Below are positions 18,304 to 27,946 of a DNA stretch of 64,000 nt, one piece after another. The notes beneath the pieces were generated by a model that saw only the letters and a program-made list of their open reading frames with translations, was not told the DNA's origin and did no database searches. The stretch is from CAWKMN01 sp963850765 (GTDB lineage: Bacteria; Chloroflexota; Anaerolineae; Aggregatilineales; Aggregatilineaceae), in the NCBI GenBank assembly GCA_963850765.1, contig CAWKMN010000003.1, positions 1,054,001 through 1,118,000 on the forward strand. The letters are read 5' to 3'. Numbering within the stretch: position 1 is the stretch's first letter; each line of letters starts with the position of its first letter. The translations under genes and the position numbers were made by a program.

Positions 18304-20988
18304 TGCCCGTCCGTATTCTTTCCCCGCGTGCCGGTCTGTTCATCACCGTGATGCTGCTGATCGGCGCGTTTGGCCTGCGGCTGTGGGATCTCAACGAGCC
18401 GAGCATCTGGCATGACGAAGGCTGGTCGATCCGCGCCATCCGCGATCCCATCGGGACGCCCGACGACAAGACGCCGCTGGCCTATTACAGTCTGGTTCAC
18501 TTTTTGTGGTTGGGCGCGGGCGAGACGCCGCTGGCCCTGCGCTACGGCTCGGTTCTGCTTGGCGTGCTGACGGTCGCCGTCGGGGCGCAGTTGGCGCGGC
18601 GCTGGGCCAGTTGGGATGCGGCGGTGCTGGCGGTCATCCTGCTTGGCACATCCCCGCTGCTGTGGGCCTATTCGCGCGAGGTCCGCGCCTATGTGGGCGT
18701 GCCGCTGCTGGCGCTGGTGCTGCTCTGGCCTGACGGAACGGCTGCTCCGCCCGCGTGACGTGTTCCCCTGGCGCGTGTGGATAATGATCCTGGCTGCCGA
18801 GCTCGTGCTGCTCTATACGCACAACCTGAGCGTGCCCGTCGTCGGCTGGCTGAATCTCGTCGTGGTGGGCTTCTGGCTGTGGCGGCGGTGCTGGCGCTGG
18901 CTTGGGATCTGGCTCGGCGGGCAGATCGTCATGCTGCTGGCCTACGTGCCCTGGCTGCTGAGCCAGGCCCCCAGCGGCACGTCGATCAACTCGCCGCCAC
19001 GATTCGGCACGGTGCTGGCCTGGGACATCTGGCAGGGCTATTTTGCCCCGCTGCCTATGCTGATCGGGGCGAAAAACGCGCTGGTGATCGGCAGCGCCGC
19101 GTTGGGCGTGCTCGCCGCCGTGAGTCTGGCGGTGTTGTGGACCTGGAACTGGCAGCGCCCGGCGCAGTTGGTGGTCTCGCAGTTTCTCCTGATCCCCGCG
19201 CTGGCGACGGCGGAACTGCTGGCCGCGAATATCGATTTCCACCCGCGTTATTATATCGCCGCGGTGCCCGCATCCCTGCTGGTGATCACGTTCGGCGTGG
19301 TGAACCTGCCCGGCCGGCGCGACCTGCACCAGCTGGTGCTGCCGCTGGTTACGGCGCTGGCGTTTGGCGTTTCGGCGGCCAGTCTGACGGCGCTGCTCAA
19401 CGAGCCAAAATACGGCCACGACGATTTTCATGCGGTGGCTGATTATTACGCCACCCTACCCGACGACGCGATCATCCTCATCCCATACGGCTGGGAACCG
19501 GCTATCGAGGAATATTACGCCGAAAAAAGCGCCATCCGGGCCGAGATCCTGGGGATCGATCTGCACAGCAGCCCGGATACGGTCATCGAGACGATCAACG
19601 CGGCGCTGGCACAGCGAAACGGCCCGGTGCGGGTCGAACTGCTGACGTGGTTCCAGCTTCCCGCCGATCTGCGCGGCCTGTATCCCTGCCTGCTTGAGTC
19701 CGCCGGGCAGCGGGCGCGTGAGCCGGGTTTCGTCGTTCAGGGGATCAGCACCACGGGTTACTGGCTCGGTCAGCCCGTCGCCCTGGCGGATGTACTGGAC
19801 GCGCCGGTAGATTACAACCTGCTGATGCTAAATCACGCGGCTGTGACCGGGCGGCAGGCGGTTTGCCTGCGCACTACCTGGGAACTCCGCCAGCCTTCGC
19901 GTTACAATTGGCGCGTGGCCGGGCGTCTGCTGACGATCGATCCGCCGCGCTGGATCATCGCCCGCAGCGATACCGACATTCGCGACGACGAGCAGCTTCC
20001 CACCTCGACGTGGGAAACCGGCGACCAGGGTGAGAGCTTCAGCCTGCTGCATTTCCCGGCGGGCACGCCCCCCGGCGATTACACCGTGCAGATCAGTGTC
20101 TACAGCCATTTCCGTCCCGACGGCCTGGATCAACTGGTCAATGGCATTCCATCCGGGCGAACCACGGCCCTGGCGACGGTGCAGCCCGCCGGGACGCTCG
20201 AAATACCCATTCGCGGCGACGGCTTCACGCCCGTGCAGGTCGCGCCCCAGGTCGAGCTAACCGGCTACGACGCAGGCCGAAACATGGCGCTCACTCCCGG
20301 CCAGGAGGTGCGTATAACCTTACACTGGCATGTGCTGGACGACTGCTGCCGCGAAACACCCTGGACGGAGGCAACCGTATCGCTGCGCGGCGACACGTGG
20401 GAAGTCACCCGGCCCGTCGAGGCGTATGGAACGTACAGCCTGGACTGGCATACGTTCGTCGTGCCGCCCGAGGCGAGCGGCAGCGCGGCGCTGACCGTGC
20501 AGGCACGCAACGGGGATCCGATCACGCTGCTCACCTATACGATCGAGCCGTCCGAGCACCTGTTCGCGCCGCCCGCGTTTGATGTGCCGGTCCAGACCGA
20601 GTTTGTCGATCTGGCCGTGCTGGAAGGGTTCAGCGTGGGGCAGAGGGTGGTTTCAGCCAATGAGAAGCTCGATCTGACCCTGGTCTGGCGTGTGCTGGAT
20701 ACGCCCGACCGTTCCTATCGTGTTTTTACACACCTGCTGGATACCAACGGACAGGTGATCGCCCAGCATGACGACTTCCCGGTACACGGTACCCGGCTGA
20801 CGACCGGCTGGGTGCAGGACGAGTATCTGATCGATCCCTACGCGCTCGAATTCCTGCCGGAACGCCGGGACTACCAGGGACCGGCGCACCTGGAAGTAGG
20901 CTTTTACGATCCCGACAGCGGCGAGCGCGTGCGGATCGCCGGTGGCGCGGATCATCTCGTGCTGCCGATAGAGATAACGGTGCAATAG
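18303..20988 (+). CDS. PMT/GT39-like membrane glycosyltransferase with large C-terminal domain (frameshifted in this sequence)
   Basis: The ATG at 18303 overlaps the repaired DUF58 stop (TGATG). The N-terminal part has the first helix, the loop motif WHDEGWSIR (acidic pair of dolichyl-phosphate-mannose-type transferases) and further helices. The frame breaks at 18728-18730, where one extra C changes LLWLTERLL; the downstream frame continues to 20988. Repaired length is about 894 residues: about ten membrane helices, then a roughly 450-residue beta-rich extracytoplasmic part with no recognised family. The enzyme probably transfers a sugar from a polyprenyl carrier to exported proteins. Targets could be the Thr/Pro-rich proteins of this window, which is inference. 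Confidence 0.82.
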
Positions 20989-20989
20989 G

Positions 20990-22996
20990 ATGTCACTGAT
21001 CACACCCCTGGCGCTGGCGCTTGGCGCGCTCGCCATCCCGATTATTCTGCTTTATATGCTGCGGCTGCGGCGCACCGAAACGCCGATTTCCAGCACATTT
21101 CTATGGCAGCAGTTGATCCGCGACCGTGAGGCAAACGCACCCTGGCAGCGGCTCCGGCTGAGCTGGCTGCTGCTGCTCCAACTGCTGATCCTGGCGGCGC
21201 TCGTGCTGGCGCTGGCGCGGCCGTTCACCGAGGTGAAAACGATCACGACCGGGCGGATCGTGCTGCTGCTCGATGCCTCGGCCAGCATGACAGCGACGGA
21301 CGTCCAGCCGAACCGCTTTGAAGCCGCGCGCGACATCGGCCTGGAACTGGTGGACACGCTTGGCTCGGATGATACGATGACCGTGATCCAGGTCAGCGCC
21401 GTGCCCGAAGTGCTGGCCGCCGCCTCGCGCGATAAGCTGGTACTGCGCCGGGCCATCGAAGCCGCTGAAGCAGACGACGTGAGCGCGGATTGGTTCGCCG
21501 CGATGACGCTGGCAGCCGCGGGCGGTGTGGGCGTGGACGAACTCAAGGTCGTCATCGTGACGGATGGCGGCCTGCCCACCGATCTGCCGTCGGTGCCCGG
21601 CGACGTGCGTTTTGTGTCCGTCGGTGACAATGGCGACAATCTGGCGATCTCGGCGCTGGCAACGTCGGCCCTGCCGGGACGCCCACCGCAGCTTTTCACG
21701 CGCATCAGCAACTACGGCGGCGTTGATACCGAGGTGATCATGGACATCCGGCTGGACGGTGACGACGTGATCTACACCGCGCACCGCTACACCGTCCCGG
21801 CGAATGACTATATCGATATTTTTGAGATCGAACTGCCGGAGACGTTCAGTACCCTGACGGCGCATCTCACCATGCCGGGCAGCGCGGCAATGACAGATTA
21901 TCTCGATGCTGACGACGTCGCCTATGCGGTCCGGGATCGGTCCGGCGCGGGGCGCGTGCTGCTGGTCACGGACGATAATTTGTTTCTGGAGCAGATCTTC
22001 CGCAGCCTGCGCGGCGTCGAACTGTATATGATCGGTCCGTCGGATGAGATACCCGACGAGGATTATGATCTGATCGTGTTTGACAGCACCCTGCCGCTCG
22101 ACCTGCCCGACACTGATCTCATGCTGGTCAATCCGCCGGTGAGCGGCCCGTTCTTCACCATCGGGGAATCTCGCCAGCCGGCCGGACAGCTTACCGCCCA
22201 CCCCGACGATCCGCGCGCCCGCAACCTGACGGGCTTTGTCGAGGCGGTCAATATCCAGAATTTCCAGGTGCTCAGCGGGATCGATTGGGCAACGGTGCTG
22301 GTGCAGGTTGATGGCTATCCCCTGGTCGCCGTGGGGGAGGCCGACGGCCGGCAGGTGGCGATCCTGCCCTTTGACGCGCGCTATCCCAACACCGATCTGG
22401 TGTTGCAGCCCGCGTGGCCGATCCTGATCGCGGAGCTGACCGCGTGGTTTTCGCCGCCGCGCGCCACGGATGCCATCGACAGCCAGGTTCCTGGCGCGCC
22501 GGTGACGGTGCGCCTGATCGAAGACGCGGATGAAGCGTTTGTCACCCGCCCGGACGGCGAGCGCGTGCAGCTTGAGCCGGAGGGCAGCGAAGCCGTCTTC
22601 GCGGACACGCTCCGCCCTGGGCTTTACCGGGTCGATCTGCGCCGCAGTGGCGAAACCTTCCGATCCGAGCCGTTCGCCGTGAACCTGTTTGATCCAGCCG
22701 AAAGCCAGATCGAGCCGCGCGAAAACCTGACCGTGGGCACCAGCACGATTGAGCGTGCCGCCCGCCGCGAAACCGCCCGCCGCGAGTTCTGGCCCTGGGT
22801 GGTCGGGATCGGGTTGGCGGTGCTGGTGATCGAATGGTGGGTCTATCACCGCTCGCTGCGGCGCATTCCACGGGTGACGCTGGCCGGGCTGCGTGGCGGA
22901 CCAGGCACTCGGCGCGGGAGGTTCCAGACACTAATCGACCGTCTCCATCTGCCCCGGCGAAGCCAGCCCCGGCGCAGAGTCGTGCGGACGCGCTAA
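20990..22996 (+). CDS. BatA-like VWA membrane protein
   Basis: A 668-residue protein starting with the aerotolerance-regulator N-terminal module (hydrophobic helix, LLYMLRLRRTETPISSTFLWQQ, second helix LLLLQLLILAALVLALARPF). A VWA domain with MIDAS LLLDASASM follows and carries the DGG strand VVIVTDGG. The rest is a beta-rich extracytoplasmic region, then a C-terminal helix (WPWVVGIGLAVLVIEWWVYH) and a basic tail. BatA proteins work with MoxR. It follows the glycosyltransferase stop by one base. Confidence 0.92.
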   Translation: MSLITPLALALGALAIPIILLYMLRLRRTETPISSTFLWQQLIRDREANAPWQRLRLSWLLLLQLLILAALVLALARPFTEVKTITTGRIVLLLDASASMTATDVQPNRFEAARDIGLELVDTLGSDDTMTVIQVSAVPEVLAAASRDKLVLRRAIEAAEADDVSADWFAAMTLAAAGGVGVDELKVVIVTDGGLPTDLPSVPGDVRFVSVGDNGDNLAISALATSALPGRPPQLFTRISNYGGVDTEVIMDIRLDGDDVIYTAHRYTVPANDYIDIFEIELPETFSTLTAHLTMPGSAAMTDYLDADDVAYAVRDRSGAGRVLLVTDDNLFLEQIFRSLRGVELYMIGPSDEIPDEDYDLIVFDSTLPLDLPDTDLMLVNPPVSGPFFTIGESRQPAGQLTAHPDDPRARNLTGFVEAVNIQNFQVLSGIDWATVLVQVDGYPLVAVGEADGRQVAILPFDARYPNTDLVLQPAWPILIAELTAWFSPPRATDAIDSQVPGAPVTVRLIEDADEAFVTRPDGERVQLEPEGSEAVFADTLRPGLYRVDLRRSGETFRSEPFAVNLFDPAESQIEPRENLTVGTSTIERAARRETARREFWPWVVGIGLAVLVIEWWVYHRSLRRIPRVTLAGLRGGPGTRRGRFQTLIDRLHLPRRSQPRRRVVRTR

Positions 22997-23014
22997 CAAG
23001 AGGCTTGCAGCGTT

Positions 23015-25966
23015 ATGAGTTTCACCAATCCCAATGCCCTGTTCCTGCTCCTGCTGCTGCCCGTGCTGATCGTCGTGGGCTGGCCGCGTCTGGCCCACCG
23101 CCGCCGGCGGGATACGGTCAGCCTGATCGTCCGGCTGCTGCTGGTGACGCTGGTCATTATCGGCCTTGCCGGGATCCAGGTGCAGCGCGCCGCCGATAAG
23201 CTGGCCGTCGTGTTTCTGATCGACGCGTCCGACAGCATCCCGCCGGCCATGCAGAGCGCCGCCGTCGATTACGTGCGCGACGCGGCCGACGTGATGGGCG
23301 ACAAAGATCAGGCCGCGGTGGTTGTGTTTGGGGCGGATGCCCTGGTCGAAACCCCGGTCACAGACCGGCTCGAACTGGTGCAGATCGGCTCCGATCCCAT
23401 CCGGCTGAACACGGATCTGGCCGAGGCGATCCGGCTGGGGTTGGCGCTGTTCCCGGCGGATACAGCCAAGCGTATGGTGATCCTGAGCGACGGCCGCCAG
23501 ACGGTGGGTGACGCGGAAGAAGTCGCGCGTCTTGCTGCCGCGACCGACGTGCAGATCGATTACGTGGTGCTCAGCAGCGCCGGCGTGACGCCGCAGGCCG
23601 TTGGCCCCGAAGTCATGATCGCACAGGTGGACGTCCCCGCTAAGGTGAATGAAGGCGAGCGCTTTAACCTCACCCTGACACTGGCGAGCACCCGCCCCGA
23701 CAGCCCGGTTGAGATTCGCATCCTGTCGGGCGGCGAGGTGATCCACCGCCGCGAAGCGATTCTCCAGCAGGGCACGACGAACGAAGTCTTTGAAGTGATT
23801 GCGCCCGACGCGGGGTTTGTCGATTTTCAGGTGGTCATCGAGCCGCGCAGCGCCGATACGTTCTACCAGAACAACCAGCTTTCGGCCTTCACCCAGGTGA
23901 CCGGCCCGCCGCGCGTGCTGCTGGTCACATCCGACGAGCGCGAGATCGAGTCGCTGCGTGCCGTGCTCGAAGAGTCCGGCCTGCAAATCGACGTACAGGG
24001 GCCGCGCGATCTGCCGCTGGGGCTGGCCCCGCTCAGCAGTTACGACAGCATCGTGCTGGCGAACGTCTCCGCGCTGGATCTGACGCAGGACCGTATGGAG
24101 TATTTGCAGGCTTACGTGCGCGACCTGGGCGGCGGGCTGGTCGCGATCGGCGGCCCGCAGAGTTTTGGCGTCGGCGGTTATTTCGAGACACCGCTCGAAG
24201 AGACCCTGCCCGTTGAGATGCGCATCCGCGATCAGCAGCGCATCCCCCAGCTTACGCTGCTGTTCGTGATCGACCGCTCCGGCAGCATGGAAATATCCAG
24301 TTCGGGCATGGTCTCGAACCTGGAACTCGCCAAAGAGGCAGTCATCCGCTCGTATGATCTACTGAACGACACCGACCGGACCGGCCTGCTGTCGTTTGAT
24401 GTCTCGGCCTACAAAGTCGATATTCAGGACGTGGGCGACGAGGTCAGCCGCGAGAATCTGCGCGCGCTGGTGGGCGCGCTCCGACCCGGGGGTGGGACAA
24501 ATATTCTGCAGGCGGTGCTGGCCGCCGATGAGATGCTGCGCAATGACCCGTCGCAGTTGAAGCACATTATCCTGCTCACCGATGGCGGGGCCGATCCAGG
24601 CGGAATTGTGCCGGCCGTGGATCGCATGTATCAGAACTACGGCGTCACCACCTCGGTCGTCGCCGTCGGGCAGAATTACGCGCAGTGGCTCCACGATGTC
24701 GCCGCGGCGGGGAACGGCCAGTTCCACCTCGCCTACGATATATCGACCATCCCGGCGATCTTCACAGCGGAGACGGTGCTGGCAACCCGCTCGTATATCT
24801 TCGAGGAGGAATTCACCCCGGCTCTGGCGGCGCGCCATCCGATTATGGATGGGTTCACCAGCCTTCCACCGCTCCAGGGCTATATCGCCACAACCGACAA
24901 AGCCACGGCAACCGCCATTTTGCGCGGGCCGGAAGACGACCCGATCCTGGCAGCGTGGCAGTACGGTCTGGGGCGCTCGGTCGCGTTTATGTCGGATGCC
25001 ACGTCGCGCTGGGCATCGGCCTGGATCGACTGGGACGGGTATGCCGACTTCTGGAATCAGGCGGTGCGCTGGACCATCAGCGAGGGCAGCGCGAACAATA
25101 TCGAACTGCGTGTGGTTGAGCGCGGCGAGCAGGCCGTGCTGGTGGCCGACGTGCGCGATAACCAGGGCAATTACCTCAATGGGTTGAATCTGGAAGCTTC
25201 CGTCATCAATACCGATCTGGAAACCACGCGCCTCGCCTTGCAGCAGACCGCACCCGGACGCTACGAGGCGGTCTTTACGCCGGAAGAAGAAGGCGCGTAT
25301 TTCATCACCACGGCGGGCAGCACGCCCGAAGGGGCCGATGTGCTGGCGCAGCAGTCCGTGATCCAGACGACCGGGTGGGTGCTGAGTTATTCGGCCGAAT
25401 ACCGGGTCAGCAGCTTCGAAACCGGCCAGGAAGATCCCGCCAACCTGCTGGCGCGAATCGCGCGCATTACGGGCGGCACCTCGCTCCAAACGACGCCGGA
25501 ACGCGCTTTTGAGCATAATCTCAACCAGGAGCAGGCCGCGCAGCCGATCTGGCCCTATTTTGTGCTGGCCGCGCTGCTCCTGCTGCCGTTTGACGTGGCG
25601 ATCCGCCGGCTGGTGATCACGCGCACCGATCTCCAAAAAGCCCGCGAAGCGATCGCGATACCCTTCCGCCGCGAGCCGGTCCAACTTTCTGAGGAGTCAT
25701 CGGTGCGGCTTGAGCGGCTGAAGGGAGCCAAGGGCCGGGCACGTTCCACCAGCACCGAGGAACTCGTTCAGCCGTTTGAACTGCCCACCCCGCCGCCGCG
25801 CGAAGCCGAGAAGCGGACCCGCAAGACCCGACGAACTGCCGTCCCGCCGCCGATCGCCAAGCCCGCGCCACCCGAGGAGCCGGCGGCTGCCCGCGAGGGT
25901 ACGCTGGCCTCCAAACTGCTGGAGCGCCGGCGCTCCACCCAGGATCGGGACAAGATCGACGAATGA
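23015..25966 (+). CDS. Large membrane protein with two VWA domains and a GATase1-like domain
   Basis: A 983-residue protein. Two N-terminal helices are followed by a first VWA-like domain (VVFLIDASDSIP, MVILSDGRQT). A GATase1-like domain (RVLLVTSDER ... VRDLGGGLVAIGGPQSFG) comes next, then a second VWA with a full MIDAS DRSGSM and LLTDGGADPG. Ig-like segments and a C-terminal helix near residue 850 lead to a basic, Pro-rich cytoplasmic tail. It belongs to a family often encoded next to BatA and MoxR. It probably assembles or senses envelope components with MoxR; the client is unknown. Confidence 0.92.
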   Translation: MSFTNPNALFLLLLLPVLIVVGWPRLAHRRRRDTVSLIVRLLLVTLVIIGLAGIQVQRAADKLAVVFLIDASDSIPPAMQSAAVDYVRDAADVMGDKDQAAVVVFGADALVETPVTDRLELVQIGSDPIRLNTDLAEAIRLGLALFPADTAKRMVILSDGRQTVGDAEEVARLAAATDVQIDYVVLSSAGVTPQAVGPEVMIAQVDVPAKVNEGERFNLTLTLASTRPDSPVEIRILSGGEVIHRREAILQQGTTNEVFEVIAPDAGFVDFQVVIEPRSADTFYQNNQLSAFTQVTGPPRVLLVTSDEREIESLRAVLEESGLQIDVQGPRDLPLGLAPLSSYDSIVLANVSALDLTQDRMEYLQAYVRDLGGGLVAIGGPQSFGVGGYFETPLEETLPVEMRIRDQQRIPQLTLLFVIDRSGSMEISSSGMVSNLELAKEAVIRSYDLLNDTDRTGLLSFDVSAYKVDIQDVGDEVSRENLRALVGALRPGGGTNILQAVLAADEMLRNDPSQLKHIILLTDGGADPGGIVPAVDRMYQNYGVTTSVVAVGQNYAQWLHDVAAAGNGQFHLAYDISTIPAIFTAETVLATRSYIFEEEFTPALAARHPIMDGFTSLPPLQGYIATTDKATATAILRGPEDDPILAAWQYGLGRSVAFMSDATSRWASAWIDWDGYADFWNQAVRWTISEGSANNIELRVVERGEQAVLVADVRDNQGNYLNGLNLEASVINTDLETTRLALQQTAPGRYEAVFTPEEEGAYFITTAGSTPEGADVLAQQSVIQTTGWVLSYSAEYRVSSFETGQEDPANLLARIARITGGTSLQTTPERAFEHNLNQEQAAQPIWPYFVLAALLLLPFDVAIRRLVITRTDLQKAREAIAIPFRREPVQLSEESSVRLERLKGAKGRARSTSTEELVQPFELPTPPPREAEKRTRKTRRTAVPPPIAKPAPPEEPAAAREGTLASKLLERRRSTQDRDKIDE

Positions 25967-26781
25967 GCGGCCGGATAATTCGTCTGCCGCATGCTCTGGC
26001 GGCTGCCTGCCTGCTCGCGTTGTTCATACTCGGCTGCAACCTGTCGCGTGTAACCAACCGGGTCACGCTGCCGCCGCCAGCCACGCCGAGCCCTGTGAGC
26101 GACTGGCAGATCGTCGCGCAGGGCATCGAACGCCGTGATACGATCCTGCGGCTGAGCGGTGGACGCGAAGCGCGGGCCGCGCTGGTGCGGATCGATCCGG
26201 CCGTGGTGACGTTCCGCGTCCACTACAGCCCCGACGATCCGCATACGATCAACGAGTGGCGCGATGTGCTGCCCCAGGCGGCGGTGATCGTCAATGGCAG
26301 CTTCTTTGACGATGACCGGCGGGCGCTTGGTCTGCTCGCCAGCGATGGACAGCACTTCGGACAGTCGTTCGCGGGGTTCGGCGGCATGTTCCAGGTGACG
26401 GAGAGCGGGCCGCGCGTGCGGTCGCTGGTGAGCGAACCGTACCAGGGCGAATCGTTCTTCCAGGCGGTGCAGGCGTTCCCCATGCTGATCGAAGCGGGCG
26501 GCGTGCTGGCCTCTCAGGATGAAGGTTTTACCCAGCGAAACCGCCGTACAGCGATCGCGCAGGACTGGCAGGGGCGGATCATCATCGCCGTGGTCGCCCA
26601 GGACCGGGTATCGCTGGCCGATCTGCAAGGCTGGCTGATCACCAGCGATCTGAATGTGTACGTCGCGCTGGGGCTGGACGGCGGCAAGTCAACCGGACTG
26701 GTCGTCAATACGCCGGGCCACAGCGAGACGATCCCCAACCTGGACGAGGTGCCGAGCGTAATCGCGGTGTATGGGCCGTGA
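25963..26781 (+). CDS. Phosphodiester-glycosidase-family (NAGPA-like) lipoprotein
   Basis: A 272-residue exported protein with lipobox FILGC (Cys near residue 26). The phosphodiester glycosidase (NAGPA) fold is marked by VNGSFFDDD near residue 105 and the C-terminal LGLDGGKSTGLVV. Family members cleave GlcNAc-1-phosphodiesters or act on wall polymers and polysaccharides. The ATG overlaps the end of the VWA gene (ATGA), so this is the last gene of the 20-kb array. A sugar-phosphodiester activity would fit the glycosyltransferase in the same array. Confidence 0.85.
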   Translation: MSGRIIRLPHALAAACLLALFILGCNLSRVTNRVTLPPPATPSPVSDWQIVAQGIERRDTILRLSGGREARAALVRIDPAVVTFRVHYSPDDPHTINEWRDVLPQAAVIVNGSFFDDDRRALGLLASDGQHFGQSFAGFGGMFQVTESGPRVRSLVSEPYQGESFFQAVQAFPMLIEAGGVLASQDEGFTQRNRRTAIAQDWQGRIIIAVVAQDRVSLADLQGWLITSDLNVYVALGLDGGKSTGLVVNTPGHSETIPNLDEVPSVIAVYGP

Positions 26782-26784
26782 ACG

Positions 26785-26828
26785 GCAGTAAACAGTAAGC
26801 AGTTGTCAGTAAACAGTTATTAGCAAAC
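26785..26828. repeat. GTAAACAGT-type intergenic repeat
   Basis: Two GTAAACAGT units and related AGTTGTCAGT and AGTTATTAGC sequences fill the gap between two genes. The AT-rich composition contrasts with its surroundings and resembles the inverted repeat at 54329-54418. Confidence 0.45.
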
Positions 26829-26843
26829 AGGGCCGGAACCCAT

Positions 26844-27683
26844 ATGTCTCAAATATCCGACTATATCCCAACCGTGGTGTTGACCCCATCCGGGGTGGTG
26901 CCCACGCCCTACCGCGTCCGAACGCTGGTGGAGGCGGTTCCCTACGAGCCGCAGGGGGTGTATACCGTCGCGCGCACCTTTCGCGGCGATCACGCGCTGC
27001 TGTTTGATGCGCACCTGGACCGGCTCGAACAGTCCGCATGGCTGAGCCAGATCCCGCTGGCCCTGGATCGTCAACGGCTGCGCGCGGCCCTGCGCGATCT
27101 GCTGCACGAGGCGGCCTATCCCGATGCCAAGTTTCGCATCACCATTCCGCAGGCCGCGCCCGACGAGATTTATCTCGGAATCGAACCCTACCAGCCCGTG
27201 CCCGACGAGATCCTGCGGCACGGCGCGCATCTCGGCACGACTCCGCTGGTGCGCGAAAATCCTGTTGTCAAAACGACGGCCTGGATGATGATCCGCAAAC
27301 CGGCGTTCAGCAGCCTGCCGCCGGGTACGTATGAGGCCGTGCTGGTCTCGGAAGATGGCCGGCTGTTAGAGGGGTTATCCAGCAATTTTTACGGCGTGCT
27401 GGATGGCGTGCTGCACACCGCCGGGAACGGCGTGCTGGAAGGCATTACGCGCCGCGCCGTGCTCGATCTGGCACCCGCGATTCTGCCGGTCAGCCTGGAC
27501 GCGCTGCACGTGCGGGATCTGCCGCGCCTGACGGAAGCCATGATCACCAGCAGCGGGCGTGGGGTGGTGCCCGCCACCGCGATCGATGGGCAGCCGGTCG
27601 GGGATGGGCAGGTCGGCCCGATCGTGACGGCGATCACCGAGGGCTACAACGCCTGGACCGACGCGCATCTTGAGCCGATTTGA
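26844..27683 (+). CDS. Class IV (branched-chain/D-amino acid/aminodeoxychorismate lyase-type) PLP enzyme
   Basis: A 279-residue fold-type IV PLP enzyme. The N-terminal HLDRLEQSAW motif (arginine preceded by the Leu-Asp pair), the Schiff-base Lys in ENPVVKTTAW and the phosphate-binding EGLSSNFYGV followed by VLEGITRR are all visible. Members are branched-chain aminotransferases, D-amino-acid transaminases or 4-amino-4-deoxychorismate lyases; sequence inspection does not decide which. Convergent to it is the reductoisomerase-like gene, so a branched-chain link is possible but unproven. Confidence 0.88.
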   Translation: MSQISDYIPTVVLTPSGVVPTPYRVRTLVEAVPYEPQGVYTVARTFRGDHALLFDAHLDRLEQSAWLSQIPLALDRQRLRAALRDLLHEAAYPDAKFRITIPQAAPDEIYLGIEPYQPVPDEILRHGAHLGTTPLVRENPVVKTTAWMMIRKPAFSSLPPGTYEAVLVSEDGRLLEGLSSNFYGVLDGVLHTAGNGVLEGITRRAVLDLAPAILPVSLDALHVRDLPRLTEAMITSSGRGVVPATAIDGQPVGDGQVGPIVTAITEGYNAWTDAHLEPI

Positions 27684-27766
27684 ACTCGGGAGGCATTGAT
27701 CCACATGTTGTCTCGAGGGGCGTATTGATGCGTTTTAAGAAATTATGCCGGATATGTCCGGTTGTT

Positions 27767-27859
27767 TACCCCTCCCTAAATCCCTCCCCGTATACGGAGA
27801 GGGACTTGAACCGCTCCCCTTTCTCCGCGTGCGGGGAAAGGGGCCAGGGGATAGGGGTA
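27767..27859. repeat. CCCTCCCTAAATCCCTCCCC-type dispersed repeat, copy 1
   Basis: The copy contains CCCTCCCTAAATCCCTCCCC, then GGAGAGGGACTT, CTCCCCTTTCTCC and GGGGAAAGGGGCCAGGGGATAGGGG. The halves are partly complementary and can fold into a long GC-rich hairpin. Related copies are at 31313, 52491 and 63396. The rest of the gap 27684-27946 shows nothing else. Confidence 0.7.
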
Positions 27860-27946
27860 AATCCTATAGAGTATCCGGGTCTGATTTTTGAATTGCATCA
27901 ATACACCCCCACATTATCTACGGGGTGGGCTGCCTATTCCGGCGTA

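Noticed and set aside
21101..25684. Minus-strand open frames of 350-580 codons under the VWA genes
   Set aside because: Same GC-driven effect; the plus-strand frames have MIDAS motifs, membrane helices and ribosome sites.
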